A stretch of DNA of 64,000 nucleotides from Alphaproteobacteria bacterium (GTDB lineage Bacteria; Pseudomonadota; Alphaproteobacteria; Caedimonadales; UBA1908), in the NCBI GenBank assembly GCA_013911655.1, contig JACESU010000002.1, positions 344,724 to 408,723 on the forward strand, in the 5' to 3' direction. Position numbers and translations under genes: made by a program. Shown in pieces: positions 1 through 9,556 of the stretch. The first letter of the stretch is position 1; each line of letters begins with the position of its first letter. The notes under the pieces are model-generated. The model made no database searches. It saw only the letters and a program-made list of their open reading frames with translations, and was not told the origin of the DNA.

Positions 1-2
1 GC

Positions 3-551
3 GCACAACAAAATATTACTGCAAATTTTTCTGGTAATAACCCTAGGAATAACCAGCGCGCTGCACAGAAGAGCACGTTAGCAGTAAGAAGAAACCTCTT
101 GGGGCAAGATTTGATTGCAAAAAAAACAACCATGATAGTTGCTTATCAAAAGTTCAGCAAAGAAGTACAACGCTCTAAAAATGTTGTCACAGGTTTTGGA
201 GAGCTTATTAAAGAGTGTGATCTCTATCTTGCCACCAAAGAAGGAGAGGTGGACGTAAAGCAGCTTCAACGTATCACCAACAGTTTTCTAGGGTCCCACT
301 TGTTTGGTGTGCGATGTCTTGTGGATAGGTATCTTGTTAAAACTCAATGTTTAGACACAGTGCTGAGCTTGAAGCGGGATGAGATTAATCAATACTATAC
401 CCAAGATCAACGTATTCCTGCCCTATCGGAACTGCATTATATCGAGGATTATGTTCGGCTTATCGGCACGATGATGAAAGTTGGGCTTGCTAAAGAAGAT
501 AAGGATTGGGCCTTTGCTGAAAAAGTACAGCTGTACCTTGAAAGAAATTAA
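3..551 (+). CDS. Hypothetical protein, 5' end outside window; N-terminal part of a frameshifted gene
   Basis: The frame is open from base 3 to the stop at 549-551, so the true start lies left of the window. The first possible start inside it is a TTG at 99 with no convincing ribosome binding site. The visible product is helical and charged, and I do not recognise a domain. The frame stops just where a second frame, open from 542, takes over with protein-like sequence and no start codon of its own until a TTG at 653. Adding one base to the short A run at 545-547 would join the two. I read this as the front of one gene broken by a frameshift. Confidence 0.6.
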   Translation, partial: AQQNITANFSGNNPRNNQRAAQKSTLAVRRNLLGQDLIAKKTTMIVAYQKFSKEVQRSKNVVTGFGELIKECDLYLATKEGEVDVKQLQRITNSFLGSHLFGVRCLVDRYLVKTQCLDTVLSLKRDEINQYYTQDQRIPALSELHYIEDYVRLIGTMMKVGLAKEDKDWAFAEKVQLYLERN

Positions 552-652
552 CCCTTGATGATCCAAGTGCGTTTTTACAAGACGGTTATCTTTATCTTAA
601 AGGGAGGGAAAAAAGTGAAACGGCAGACCCTTATGCCGAGCTCCTAGGCGCA

Positions 653-1624
653 TTGATAGAGCATACGGATATGTCGGCGGCGGTTAGTAGTAGTATGGGC
701 GAGGCGCTCCCCCTTACACAAAAAGAAAAGAAACAGGCGCGCGCAGAGTTTTCAGGGCTTTTCCAGGCGCATCAAAAGCGCGTGAAAGATTATATTCAAG
801 CCTTGAGTGTCCAGGAACGGCAAAATATTGAAAAATCAAAGCTTTTTCTCTATGAGTCATTGGGAGAAGGCACAGTCTTCTCGCCAGTCTCCTTGAGCGT
901 TCAAGAAACTAACGCCCTTGAGAAAGAGCTTATTAATCCGGGCTCTAAGAGGAAAAAAGGCGGGAAGAAGAACAATCATAATGTAAAGAACACGGCAACG
1001 GTTTCTCCAAGTATTCAAAAGCCTGTGCTCGGAGCACCCGAGAGAGATCCGCCAAAATTGTCCGACGAAACAACAACGACGACACCGATGGCGTCTTTAA
1101 GTCTTTCAAATGCACTGCCCGTGCAAGAACAACATGTTGCGATCCCTGAGAAGACCGAGCCCTTACCGGAGCCCGAAAAAACCCTTGTGATAGCGCAAGC
1201 TGAGACCTCTCGTTTCGTACCTCAAAAAAGCGTAAAAACGCATCAAGTGGCAAAGTCGACTCGTAGTAAGGGCGTTGTGTATCCCGTCTTCAAAGAGAAA
1301 GATGAAGTGAGAGCAAGAACAACCATGAACACGGCAAGCGCCAAGGTGCTCCAATCTCTTTTGGATCCCACCACAAGTCCTTTTACCATCGGGTATAAAG
1401 AGGCGCTTATAGCCATGAGCAAGATTGGGATTGCAGAGCTTCAATCTAAAAGAAAAGGCGACTTTCGTAAGCTTGTGCGCGTGAGTGCGGATGGGGTGGT
1501 CATTGGGCGCGTCTTTGCGTACTGTCCTGCGACCTCTACGTTGGGGTACGAGCTTATGCGAACCTACCGGGATTTTATCAAGGATCAGCTGAATGATCGT
1601 CCCGAGCTTGAGGCTTTGTTTTAA
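653..1624 (+). CDS. Hypothetical protein, C-terminal part of the frameshifted gene
   Basis: The frame is open from 542, but the only start codon before the body of the protein is the TTG at 653, which has no ribosome binding site. The codons between 551 and 653 read as ordinary protein (LDDPSAFLQDGYLYLKG), so the upstream part is probably coding. Residues 1-70 are helical, residues about 95-220 are Lys/Pro/Thr-rich linker, and the last 85 residues form a compact domain containing KRKGDFRKLVRVSADG. The helix-strand order of that domain faintly resembles HicA-type RNA-binding folds, but the catalytic His is not evident, so I assign no function. Confidence 0.65.
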   Translation: MIEHTDMSAAVSSSMGEALPLTQKEKKQARAEFSGLFQAHQKRVKDYIQALSVQERQNIEKSKLFLYESLGEGTVFSPVSLSVQETNALEKELINPGSKRKKGGKKNNHNVKNTATVSPSIQKPVLGAPERDPPKLSDETTTTTPMASLSLSNALPVQEQHVAIPEKTEPLPEPEKTLVIAQAETSRFVPQKSVKTHQVAKSTRSKGVVYPVFKEKDEVRARTTMNTASAKVLQSLLDPTTSPFTIGYKEALIAMSKIGIAELQSKRKGDFRKLVRVSADGVVIGRVFAYCPATSTLGYELMRTYRDFIKDQLNDRPELEALF

Positions 1625-1643
1625 AGTCGTCTTACTTTAAAAC

Positions 1644-1665
1644 GCCCCCGCAACGCTGCGGGGGC
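1644..1665. terminator. Bidirectional terminator hairpin
   Basis: A 9-bp GC-only stem with a 4-base loop lies between two convergent genes, 19 bases past the upstream stop and 8 bases past the rpiB stop. The short T-rich tract on each side is weak. Confidence 0.6.
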
Positions 1666-1673
1666 ATCACGCG

Positions 1674-2111
1674 CTACTCGCATAGACTTTCTAGTTTTTC
1701 AACGCGTCTTGAGTGACGCCCCCCTTCAAACGACGTTTCAAAGAACAAAGTGACGCTGGCAGAGGCAAGCTCAAGGGTAGACAATCTGCTCCCAAGGCAC
1801 AGGACATTGGCGTCATTGTGCTGACGCGCCAGGCGCGCCGTAAAGCCGCCATCATGGCAGAGCGCAGCCCTGATGCCATTAAATCGGTTCGCAGCAATGC
1901 TCATCCCGACGCCAGTCCCGCAAATGAGAACGCCACAGGCATTTTCGTGTCCCTGCACGCCTTCACACACAAGTCTTGCAAAGTCTGGGTAATCAACACT
2001 TTCGTTAGAGTGCGTGCCTACATCCACCACTCGTCCGTAAGGCGCAAGAAGAGGTAGTAAAAGCTGTTTCAACTCAAATCCGGCGTGATCAGCGCCTACA
2101 TAAATATCCAT
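1674..2111 (-). CDS. rpiB: Ribose-5-phosphate isomerase B
   Basis: This 145-residue protein interconverts ribulose 5-phosphate and ribose 5-phosphate in the non-oxidative pentose phosphate pathway. It belongs to the RpiB/LacAB family: the N-terminal YVGADHAGFELK motif, the catalytic Cys region LICGTGVGMSIAANR and the conserved ALCHD segment are all present. Its length is normal for the family. It is cytoplasmic and stands alone, with its promoter presumably in the gene-free stretch that follows to the right and a hairpin terminator at its end. Confidence 0.93.
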   Translation of the reverse strand: MDIYVGADHAGFELKQLLLPLLAPYGRVVDVGTHSNESVDYPDFARLVCEGVQGHENACGVLICGTGVGMSIAANRFNGIRAALCHDGGFTARLARQHNDANVLCLGSRLSTLELASASVTLFFETSFEGGRHSRRVEKLESLCE

Positions 2112-2693
2112 AAAGTCGTCTCCATTGGTTATTCTTCATAGGGTAAAAGAGGACGTAAAAAAACGCAAGTTATGTATAGGGATGAAAATTTTGATCTTAT
2201 GGTTTAGTGCGGTAGTAATTCTGCCTTATTGGGGTGATAGATGATTAAAAAAAGTAGAGTAAATAGAAATAATTTTAAGTTTGTGTCCTTCAATTTGATA
2301 GTCTCTTGAGCTGGAGATCAAAAATCTCAATAGATGCGTAAATGATGAAGAGGTGTGCCACAAGATGTACGTCGCCAAATACTACAAAAAAACCTCTCCA
2401 TGACCGAGGTAAGAAGAGACATCTTTCAAGAAAAACGTGTCATCCAGTGAGACATCAAAGCCATACTTGTCCTACCAAATGTTTAAAATGAATTATTGAG
2501 CAACAGCGTTATCTTCTTGAAAAGCTGGAAGAATATGCATGGCCGGGGACATATGGGGCAAGGTCTTCAAAAAATAAATTCTAGAAGGTCTGTTTTTCTT
2601 TGTCTATAAAAAAGGAAGTAAAGGTGGACATAGGAGAGGCTCAGACGGTAGACTGACGTATAACATCAAAAGCTAGCTGCAGGGAGTCATGCA
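2112..2693. other. Gene-free stretch between rpiB and chpT
   Basis: About 580 bases lie between the divergent rpiB and chpT genes. Short open pieces such as the one around 2345-2490 (Lys/Arg-rich) and one around 2494-2582 (containing QQRYLLEKLEEYAWPG) have no start with a ribosome binding site and do not match a family I know. They may be remains of a decayed gene. The stretch should also hold the promoters of rpiB and chpT, but I see no clear -35/-10 pair. Confidence 0.4.
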
Positions 2694-3419
2694 ATGATGC
2701 TACCTCTTCGGTTTGCGCAGATGCTGGCCTCGCGTCTGTGTCATGATTTGATTGCGCCGGTTGGAGCGATCAACAGCGGTCTAGAGCTCTTATTAGAAGA
2801 GACTGGAACGGAAAGTGCCGAGCTTCTACAGGTAGTGCGCACAAGCTCACAGACGGTTGCAAAGCGTCTTGTTTTTTACCGGGCGGTCTTTGGATATTCG
2901 TCAGCAGTGCAGTTCAAAGGTCTTTTGGATGTCGAGCGTTTTCTAAAGGATTATCTGACGACAACTAAGGTGACTCTCAACTGGAATTTGCGCCAAGAAC
3001 CCTCTTCTGTGGATACCCATGATGTGACCATTGATTATCCCAATTGGGGACGCGTTCTTGCAAATCTTGTTCTTTTGCTTTGTGAGACAGCCCCAAGAGG
3101 GGGAACCCTTACGATTAATTTTTCTTCCCAAGAGCCAACAAAACTCCCAAATCTTTCTATTGAGGGGAGTCTTGTCCCCCTGAAGGTGGGGATTGAACGA
3201 ACGCTGTGGGGGCTTGTTCCTGATGAAGAAATTACCCCTCATGAAGTTCAGGCATACCTAACAGGACTTTTGTTAGAGGAAATGGGGGCTGAGCTTGAGC
3301 GGTTAGAGGTTTCAAGTGAGAGGATTCTGCTTTATCTAAAAAGAAGAGAGAGGAGTGTTTATCCTCTTTTTGGTGAAAGAAACGCCGCTTTAAAAAGTGC
3401 GACGCCTCATCAAGATTAA
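2694..3419 (+). CDS. chpT: ChpT-like histidine phosphotransferase
   Basis: The 241-residue product matches the alphaproteobacterial ChpT family (DUF2328). Residues about 6-30 contain ASRLCHDLIAPVGAINSGLE, where the HDL histidine is the one that receives phosphate. The remainder is a degenerate histidine-kinase-like ATPase fold without the N and G boxes. In Caulobacter ChpT relays phosphate from CckA to the cell-cycle regulators CtrA and CpdR; that role is inferred here by family. The start is the first of two adjacent ATGs, following AGGGAGTC. No other phosphorelay gene is nearby. Confidence 0.88.
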   Translation: MMLPLRFAQMLASRLCHDLIAPVGAINSGLELLLEETGTESAELLQVVRTSSQTVAKRLVFYRAVFGYSSAVQFKGLLDVERFLKDYLTTTKVTLNWNLRQEPSSVDTHDVTIDYPNWGRVLANLVLLLCETAPRGGTLTINFSSQEPTKLPNLSIEGSLVPLKVGIERTLWGLVPDEEITPHEVQAYLTGLLLEEMGAELERLEVSSERILLYLKRRERSVYPLFGERNAALKSATPHQD

Positions 3420-3518
3420 TCTACGAAAGTATAGGAACGTCTAAAGAAAAGCTTTATCTTCTTGCGGTTATTGCAAGCGGTTTAATAAGAATTATTCATA
3501 TAGATGGTGTGAGAGACA

Positions 3519-3546
3519 AGCGCTTTGACACATGTGTCAAAGCGCT
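3519..3546. terminator. Perfect palindrome, bidirectional terminator
   Basis: A 28-base perfect palindrome (arm AGCGCTTTGACACA) lies between convergent genes, 100 bases past the chpT stop and 10 bases past the stop of the leftward gene, with a TTTATTT tract on its right side. It fits a terminator serving both strands. Confidence 0.6.
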
Positions 3547-3555
3547 TTATTTACA

Positions 3556-4365
3556 TTATTGAACAGGGTAGAGGACAAAGACCATTGTCGTTTGGCGTCC
3601 GACATCTTTTTTGTTTGAGACGATATACTTGCAGCCTGTGAAAGCTTTACCATCTGTGCGTGTGGTAGATGCGCTTACAATGGCAGGTTTCTTCGTAGAG
3701 AAATACGGCCGTTTAGGGGCTTTTTTATCAAGAAGAGTGGCTGCTTCTGTGGCACTTTGATCAATGACATACCACATGTTTTTCTGGTCATCTGTCCAAG
3801 AGGGACCTGTGGGTTCATAAGAAGTTTTCGCGCCTTCTCCTTTGACGCGCTTTAGAAAACCTGGCCTTCTCTTAAAAGTAGGGCACGCAGCCATGTTAGC
3901 TGGTGCACTTGCCGCGTCTTTGACGGTTGCACTCTTTAATTTATCATGGGTTTCTTGGGAGAAAACAGCGGGTTTCGTTTTGCTGTCCGCGGTGGTCTCT
4001 TTAGCGGCAGGAGGTGTTACAACTTTTGCAGCATTAGCTGGTGCTGCAGAAGGAGCTCCTGGTGTTGCTTGAGCACTGCTTGCAGAATTATGGGGCGTTG
4101 GCGTCGCAATGGCAGGGGGTGTGGCAGCAGGCGTTACGATTTTTGCAGCGTTAGCTGGTGCCATAGAAGGAGTTGCTTGTCCTGGCGTGACAATTTTGGC
4201 AGTTCCTGGGGATGTAGTTGGGGGCGTCCCTGGTTTTGTCGGTGCCTGAGCTGCAGGAGCCCCTGTTGTTTGCTTCATTTTATCTTGGGGTGCGGTGGTT
4301 GCCCATAAAAGGGTTGGGACTGCCATCAAGGAAAGGGTTAAAAGGGGGATATATCCTTTTTTCAT
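3556..4365 (-). CDS. Exported Ala/Pro/Thr-rich protein, member 1 of a tandem family
   Basis: The 269-residue product starts after AGAGGAG and has a signal peptide ending near residue 23 (LMAVPTLLWA). Residues about 30-125 are an Ala/Pro/Thr-rich linker with three copies of the unit APANAAK(I/V)VTP. The C-terminal 110 residues form a small domain with MWYVIDQS, GCKYIVS and a final VLYPVQ. The same domain occurs in the next two leftward genes, which share the W-x-D, WY(V/I)(V/I)D and closing Tyr-rich pattern. It is the only intact copy of the three. No function can be assigned; a periplasmic or secreted location is likely. Confidence 0.8.
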   Translation of the reverse strand: MKKGYIPLLTLSLMAVPTLLWATTAPQDKMKQTTGAPAAQAPTKPGTPPTTSPGTAKIVTPGQATPSMAPANAAKIVTPAATPPAIATPTPHNSASSAQATPGAPSAAPANAAKVVTPPAAKETTADSKTKPAVFSQETHDKLKSATVKDAASAPANMAACPTFKRRPGFLKRVKGEGAKTSYEPTGPSWTDDQKNMWYVIDQSATEAATLLDKKAPKRPYFSTKKPAIVSASTTRTDGKAFTGCKYIVSNKKDVGRQTTMVFVLYPVQ

Positions 4366-4449
4366 AAGAAACTCCTCTGTTATTATTCTTTTTATTTCCT
4401 ACTTATTAGATCAAAGAAGAAACGAAGGGTCAATCCCCATAAGAAAAAA

Positions 4450-4469
4450 GGGGCAAAGACCCTTGCCCC
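4450..4469 (-). terminator. Terminator of exported paralog 2
   Basis: A GGGGCAA stem with a 6-base loop lies 11 bases past the stop of the leftward gene and is followed on that strand by a T-rich tract. Confidence 0.5.
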
Positions 4470-4479
4470 CTTTTAAAGG

Positions 4480-4993
4480 TTATGAGATTTTTCTATAAAT
4501 GGTATAGGTTTCATAAGTATTTTTACTGACTGACGAAGGACTTTTGGCAGCGTACTGGTGCCCGATATAAAGGCGATCTTTAAAGGCGCTATTCTTTACA
4601 ACATCCACATATCCAAAGGAAATCTTAGGCGTTGCTTCTCCTTCTACGGCAGGAGGGGCACTCCAGTTGGTCGTTGCAACGCGCCTTAAGGCAAAGGGAT
4701 CTTCTGGATTCTGTTCATCGACCACATACCATTCTTGGCCAGCGTCGTCCCTCCAGATGGGCGCGATAGGGGCAAGAAGGCTTAAGACCTCAGGTTCTGC
4801 CTCTTTAAAGGCACCTCGCACGTTACCTTTAGGTGGCGTATCAATATCTGCTTGTCTTGCTTCGTGCGGGGGCATGTGTGCTCTTAAGAAGGCATGACTG
4901 TTTATAGATGGCATCATCGAGACTGTCGCTTGCGTGGACGTCAGGGGTCAGACACATAAGAGAGAAAAGCACGGCCGTCAAAGAAAGCTTCAT
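4480..4993 (-). pseudogene. Exported protein, member 2 of the tandem family, frameshifted
   Basis: Translation should begin at the ATG at 4993, which follows AGGAGA at good spacing and encodes a clear signal peptide (MKLSLTAVLFSLMCLTPDVHA). That frame runs into a stop at 4841-4843. The homologous domain lies in another frame (open from 4917 to 4480) containing EWYVVDEQNPEDPFALRR, which has no ribosome binding site or export signal of its own. Removing one base near 4901-4903 would join them. The domain aligns along its length with the third copy (TPPKGNVRGAFKEA against IPPQGNLETAFQEA). I read it as one gene broken by a single-base shift. Confidence 0.7.
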
Positions 4994-5160
4994 CGGGATT
5001 CTCCTGAATTAAGGTGTTGGTTCCATTAACCAAAAGGGATGCTCGCAGTAATGCATAGAGTCGTCAAGAGGGAACAGTTCCTGATCTAAAGGAGAGGTAA
5101 ATAAGAGAATACCCCTTTGAGGACTCAAAGGAGATCTTCAAGGTGACTGAGTTGAAAGAG

Positions 5161-5186
5161 CGAGGGGTAGGATCACGTACCCCTCG
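5161..5186 (-). terminator. Terminator of exported paralog 3
   Basis: Arms of 9 bases (CGAGGGGTA) separated by 8 bases lie directly after the stop of the leftward gene. Confidence 0.55.
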
Positions 5187-5194
5187 AAAAGAAA

Positions 5195-5718
5195 TTAGCG
5201 TGTGACTGGATAGAGCGTGAAAAGCTCATAAGCGTTTTTGTAAGAAGCGCTTCCTTCGAAGCGTGCCATATACTGATGTCCAAAGTAGGGCGCTGCGTCA
5301 AAATCGTTGTTTTTGACGGGACCTGCATATTTAAACTTGATGATGCTGGCGTCTGCGGACGATCCACCGGATTGATTGAGGGGGGCTGTGCGTCGAAGGG
5401 CTGAAGGGATCAAGGGTACTTGTTCGTCAATGATATACCACTTATGTTCGAGGAGGTCTGTCCAGACGGGGTTCAGGAGCAAAAGAAGCCTGGGGTTCTG
5501 TTGTCCTTGTGCTTCTTGAAACGCGGTCTCTAGATTGCCTTGGGGGGGATTGTCATGCTCGCAAGAATTTGTTCTTGTGCATCCATACTTGACCGTTGTA
5601 GGGGTGCGCCAGAGCGCAGTTTCGTGTATGTGGGATCATCCATGTTTGTATGACTGGCGTGAGCCAGAGAAGCAAAAAAGAAGAAAGATAGCATCATGCG
5701 AGGCAAGAAAAAGTGCAT
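5195..5718 (-). pseudogene. Exported protein, member 3 of the tandem family, frameshifted in a G7/C7 run
   Basis: The ATG at 5718 follows GGAGA and opens a signal peptide (MMLSFFFFASLAHA). The frame ends after residue 62, immediately past a run of seven G on the + strand at 5542-5548. If the run had eight bases the frame would continue as IPPQGNLETAFQEAQGQQ and join the downstream domain (KWYIIDEQVPLIPSALRR, YFGHQYMARF). This restored sequence aligns with member 2, so the lost base is well supported. A homopolymer of this length is a typical slippage site, so phase variation, pseudogenisation and a sequencing error are all possible. Confidence 0.72.
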
Positions 5719-5801
5719 CTAGATTCTCCGTAAGTTATCAGATGAATGGACCGTGAGGGAGATAATGCCAAAGAAATTAAAAAAATGTCAATAAGGTAAA
5801 G

Positions 5802-5828
5802 TCCTTGCCACGTATTCAGTGGCAAGGA
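5802..5828 (-). terminator. clpB terminator
   Basis: Arms of 10 bases (TCCTTGCCAC) with a 7-base loop lie 10 bases past the clpB stop, followed on that strand by a T-containing tract. Confidence 0.65.
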
Positions 5829-5837
5829 TTAGGAGTG

Positions 5838-8402
5838 TTATTTGATAATAAGGCCTTGGTCGCCCGCGTCCACCTGGATTTCGGTGCCAACGTTCCCTTC
5901 CAGGATAAGGGATGATAAGGGGTTTTGTAGGTGACGCTGTATCACACGCTTCAACGGCCTTGCCCCGTAAACGGGATCGTAGCCTTCGTGCCCTAGCCAC
6001 GTTTTCGCGTCATCGCTAACCGACAGGTTGATTTGCTTTGCCTCAAGGAGGTTTCGCAGGTGCTCCAGTTGAATATCGACGATATGTGTCATATCTTGGG
6101 GTTGCAAGCGGTTAAAGAGCAAGATTTCGTCAATACGGTTAATGAATTCAGGCCGGAACGCTTGACGCACAAGGGCCATGACCCCCTCCCTTGCGGTTTC
6201 AGCACTTTCACCCACAGGAAGTTCGGACAAAAGGGTGCCACCAATGTTGGAGGTCATGATAATGAGAGTGTTAGAAAAGTTCACTGTACGCCCCTGACCG
6301 TCCGTGAGTCGTCCATCATCAAGCACCTGCAGCAGCACATTGAAAACGTCAGGGTGCGCCTTTTCAATTTCGTCAAAAAGAACCACTTGATAGGGGCGAC
6401 GTCTGACTGCCTCGGTCAGGGCCCCACCTTCCTCGTATCCCACATATCCAGGAGGGGCCCCAATGAGGCGCGAGACCGTATGCTTTTCCATATATTCCGA
6501 CATATCGAGGCGCACCATGGCGTGATCATCGCTGAAAAGGAACTCGGCAAGGGCCTTGGTGAGCTCTGTCTTGCCCACACCCGTGGGGCCTAAGAACAAA
6601 AACGAACCCAAGGGGCGTCTTGGATCTTGAAGACCGGCGCGTGCGCGCCTCACGGCTTGGGAGATCGCCTCGATGGCAAGGCGTTGCCCCACAACGCGCT
6701 TTTCAAGGTAATCCTCCATATGAAGGAGCTTTTCACGCTCACCTTCCAGCATTTTGTCAACGGGCACACCGGTCCACCGGGACACAATGGCCGCGACGTC
6801 TGCGTCTGTGACTTCTTCTTGCACAAGGCGCGATCCGCTTCCTTCTTCTTGTTTTTTAAGCTTTTCCTGAAGCGACGGAATGACGCCATACAAAAGCTCG
6901 CCCGCCCGGGCAAGGTGTCCTTCGCGCTGGGCAATCTCAAGCTCGTTACGGGCTTGGTCTAGTTGTTCTTTCAGACGTTGGGCACCCGATAGGGTTTCTT
7001 TTTCGGCAAGCCACGCAGCTGTCAGGCCCTTGGCTTTTTCTTCAAGCTCTTCAAGTTCTTCCTCTAGGTCTTCTAGGCGCCGCTTCGAGTCAGGATCATT
7101 TTCTTTTTTAAGGGCCTCTTTTTCGATCTTGAGCTGAATAATGCGCCGGTCAAGCTCGTCAATATCTTCGGGTTTAGAGTCCACCTGCATGCGAAGGCGG
7201 CTTGCGGCCTCGTCAATAAGATCAATGGCTTTGTCTGGTAAAAAGCGGTCGGTGATATAGCGCTGGGATAGCGTTGCCGCTGCTACAATGGCCCCGTCCG
7301 TGATGCGAATGCCGTGGTGGAGCTCGTACTTTTCTTTCAGGCCACGCAGGATCGAAATGGTGTCGGGAAGCGTAGGTTCTGCTACAAAAACAGGCTGGAA
7401 GCGTCTGGCAAGGGCGGCATCTTTTTCAATATATTGACGGTATTCGTCAAGGGTTGTGGCGCCGACACAGTGAAGCTCACCGCGGGCAAGGGCAGGCTTG
7501 AGCATGTTCGAGGCGTCCATGGCACCGTCGGCCTTTCCAGCCCCCACCAAGGTATGGAGCTCGTCAATAAAAAGGATAATGGTCCCTGCTGCACTCGATA
7601 TTTCTTGAAGCACGGCCTTGAGGCGTTCTTCAAACTCGCCCCGGTATTTAGCGCCCGCAATCAGCGCCCCAAGGTCAAGAGCCATCAGCTCTGTTCCCCG
7701 CAGGGATTCAGGCACGTCTTCTTTGATGATACGCGTTGCAAGCCCCTCAAGGATGGCAGTCTTTCCAACACCTGGCTCGCCAATGAGGACAGGGTTATTT
7801 TTTGTGCGGCGCGATAAAACCTGGATAGTTCGTCTTATTTCTTCGTCCCGGCCAATAACGGGATCAAGCTTTCCTTCGCGCGCCAGCGCCGTCAAGTTCC
7901 TGGCATATTTTTCAAGGGCTTGATAGTTGTCTTCGGCGCCGGCCGAATCAGCCTTTCGGCCTTTTCGGACTTGATCAATGGCGGCTTGAAGTTTTGACGC
8001 GCTCACACCTACTTTGCTGAGTGCGTCCGCAGCCGGGGTGCCGGTGGTCAAGACTAAGCCTTGGAGCAGACGCTCGAGGGTCACAAACTGATCCCCGTTA
8101 TCGCTTGCCAATTTTTCGGCACGCTCGAGCACTTTATGAATATGGGGATCAAGATAAAGCTGACCTGCGCCAGCGCCTTCTACCTTTGGCAGCTTATCAA
8201 GGGCCTCTGCCACCAGGCGTGCAAGGGTGGGGATGTCCGCCTGCATGAGGCGAAGAAGGCCGCTGACTGGGCTCTGGGTGTCCTCAAGAAGGGCGGCTAG
8301 CAAATGCTCGGGCGTCAGGCGCTGATGCGTGTGTCTTGTGGTCAGCGTTTGGGCATTTTGCAAGATTTCTTTCGTTTTGTCGGAATAACGAGACAGATCC
8401 AT
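5838..8402 (-). CDS. clpB: ATP-dependent chaperone ClpB
   Basis: The product is a cytoplasmic AAA+ disaggregase that works with DnaK on aggregated proteins. The Clp N-domain comes first, then the first ATPase domain with Walker A GEPGVGKT, the long coiled middle domain (about 400-530) and the second ATPase domain with GPTGVGKTE. The length of 854 residues is normal. I start it at the ATG at 8402 because GGAGGGG lies just upstream; a longer TTG start at 8426 would bury that site. The middle domain and the context mark it as ClpB rather than the type VI ATPase ClpV. Confidence 0.96.
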   Translation of the reverse strand: MDLSRYSDKTKEILQNAQTLTTRHTHQRLTPEHLLAALLEDTQSPVSGLLRLMQADIPTLARLVAEALDKLPKVEGAGAGQLYLDPHIHKVLERAEKLASDNGDQFVTLERLLQGLVLTTGTPAADALSKVGVSASKLQAAIDQVRKGRKADSAGAEDNYQALEKYARNLTALAREGKLDPVIGRDEEIRRTIQVLSRRTKNNPVLIGEPGVGKTAILEGLATRIIKEDVPESLRGTELMALDLGALIAGAKYRGEFEERLKAVLQEISSAAGTIILFIDELHTLVGAGKADGAMDASNMLKPALARGELHCVGATTLDEYRQYIEKDAALARRFQPVFVAEPTLPDTISILRGLKEKYELHHGIRITDGAIVAAATLSQRYITDRFLPDKAIDLIDEAASRLRMQVDSKPEDIDELDRRIIQLKIEKEALKKENDPDSKRRLEDLEEELEELEEKAKGLTAAWLAEKETLSGAQRLKEQLDQARNELEIAQREGHLARAGELLYGVIPSLQEKLKKQEEGSGSRLVQEEVTDADVAAIVSRWTGVPVDKMLEGEREKLLHMEDYLEKRVVGQRLAIEAISQAVRRARAGLQDPRRPLGSFLFLGPTGVGKTELTKALAEFLFSDDHAMVRLDMSEYMEKHTVSRLIGAPPGYVGYEEGGALTEAVRRRPYQVVLFDEIEKAHPDVFNVLLQVLDDGRLTDGQGRTVNFSNTLIIMTSNIGGTLLSELPVGESAETAREGVMALVRQAFRPEFINRIDEILLFNRLQPQDMTHIVDIQLEHLRNLLEAKQINLSVSDDAKTWLGHEGYDPVYGARPLKRVIQRHLQNPLSSLILEGNVGTEIQVDAGDQGLIIK

Positions 8403-8505
8403 TTTTTCCCCTCCAAAGTAGAACAAGCTCTCTTGTTATGGTATACCAAAGAGGATTTCAAAGAGGCAATAAGTTTTGATAAAGAAAGACCAAGAAAGGA
8501 AACGC

Positions 8506-9528
8506 ATGGCGGGTAAATGGGTCGGTGGACGCGCTTTTGAAAAGGGGCTTTGGGTATGTCTTGTGATGGTCTTTGTCATGATTATCCTGGGCGGGGTGAC
8601 GCGTCTGACGGGCTCGGGCCTTTCCATTGTTGAATGGAAATTGGTGACGGGGGTACTGCCACCCTTGAGTGATACCGATTGGCGACTTTTGTTTGATGAA
8701 TATAAAACATCCCCTCAATTCCAAAAGATCAACTACGCCATGAACCTTGATGCCTTTAAGGGCATCTTTTGGCTTGAGTTCATTCACCGGTTTTGGGGGA
8801 GATTGTTGGGGCTTATGTTTTTGTGGCCGCTTTCCTTGTGTTTCATTCACAGTACACTTCTTCCCTACAAAACCCGACTTGTGACAACCTTTGTGCTGGG
8901 TGGCCTTCAGGGCGTTCTTGGATGGTATATGGTCAAAAGCGGCCTTGTGGATCATCCCGAAGTCAGCCACTACCGTCTTGCCGCTCATTTTCTGATAGGG
9001 GTTTTAACGTACGGCCTTATTTTATGGACGCTCGTGGAGGTCAAGCTTTTGCGAGGTGATTTTTCGGCGTTTGCTTTTCCCCGTATTCCCTTATGGGGGC
9101 TTTTGGGTATTTTGGGCGTGACGTTTTGTTACGGCGCTTTGACCGCCGGCCTTAAGGGGGGGCTTGCCTATGACACGTTTCCCCTGGTGGCGGGTGCTTG
9201 GCTTCCCACGGAGTTTAACCAAACCCCCTTTAACATGCTTACCCTTTTGGACGCCCCGGGGGCTGTTCAGTGGATTCACCGAACCTTAGGGGTGCTGACT
9301 GTTGGGGGACTTGCTTGGCTTCTTGGTTACGCAAAAAATATGACAAAAGGGCGGCGTATGCTGATCTATACCCTGTTTGGATTAGGGCTTTTGCAAATGA
9401 TGCTAGGGATTGCAACGATTGTGAGCCACGTGAACATCACGCTAGCAGCCCTTCATCAGGGGATTGCGCTTTTAATTTTAAGCGGCGTTATCACCCTTTT
9501 GGTCCTGACAAAACCTCATAAGATCTAA
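8506..9528 (+). CDS. ctaA: Heme A synthase, CtaA/COX15 type 2
   Basis: This inner-membrane protein converts heme O to heme A for aa3-type cytochrome oxidase. The 340 residues contain about eight hydrophobic segments and the family histidines, for example in FIHRFWGRLLG, SHYRLAAHFLIG, QWIHRTLGVLTV and ALHQGIALL. Alphaproteobacteria and mitochondria share this form. The ATG at 8506 after AAAGGAAA is preferred over the TTG at 8476. It is divergent from clpB. Its presence implies aerobic respiration with an aa3 oxidase. Confidence 0.94.
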   Translation: MAGKWVGGRAFEKGLWVCLVMVFVMIILGGVTRLTGSGLSIVEWKLVTGVLPPLSDTDWRLLFDEYKTSPQFQKINYAMNLDAFKGIFWLEFIHRFWGRLLGLMFLWPLSLCFIHSTLLPYKTRLVTTFVLGGLQGVLGWYMVKSGLVDHPEVSHYRLAAHFLIGVLTYGLILWTLVEVKLLRGDFSAFAFPRIPLWGLLGILGVTFCYGALTAGLKGGLAYDTFPLVAGAWLPTEFNQTPFNMLTLLDAPGAVQWIHRTLGVLTVGGLAWLLGYAKNMTKGRRMLIYTLFGLGLLQMMLGIATIVSHVNITLAALHQGIALLILSGVITLLVLTKPHKI

Positions 9529-9534
9529 AAAAGA

Positions 9535-9551
9535 GGGAGGGGTTCCCTCCC
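9535..9551. terminator. Terminator between ctaA and pgk
   Basis: A GGGAGGG stem with a 3-base loop sits between the convergent stops of ctaA and pgk. Confidence 0.5.
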
Positions 9552-9556
9552 GTCAA

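Noticed and set aside
3842-4308. Open frames opposite the Ala/Pro-rich exported protein
   Set aside because: They are antisense shadows of a low-complexity, GC-rich coding stretch.
5838-8402. ClpB as the type VI ATPase ClpV
   Set aside because: It has the ClpB middle domain, normal ClpB length and lies 21 kb from the type VI operon, so the ordinary disaggregase is the better call.
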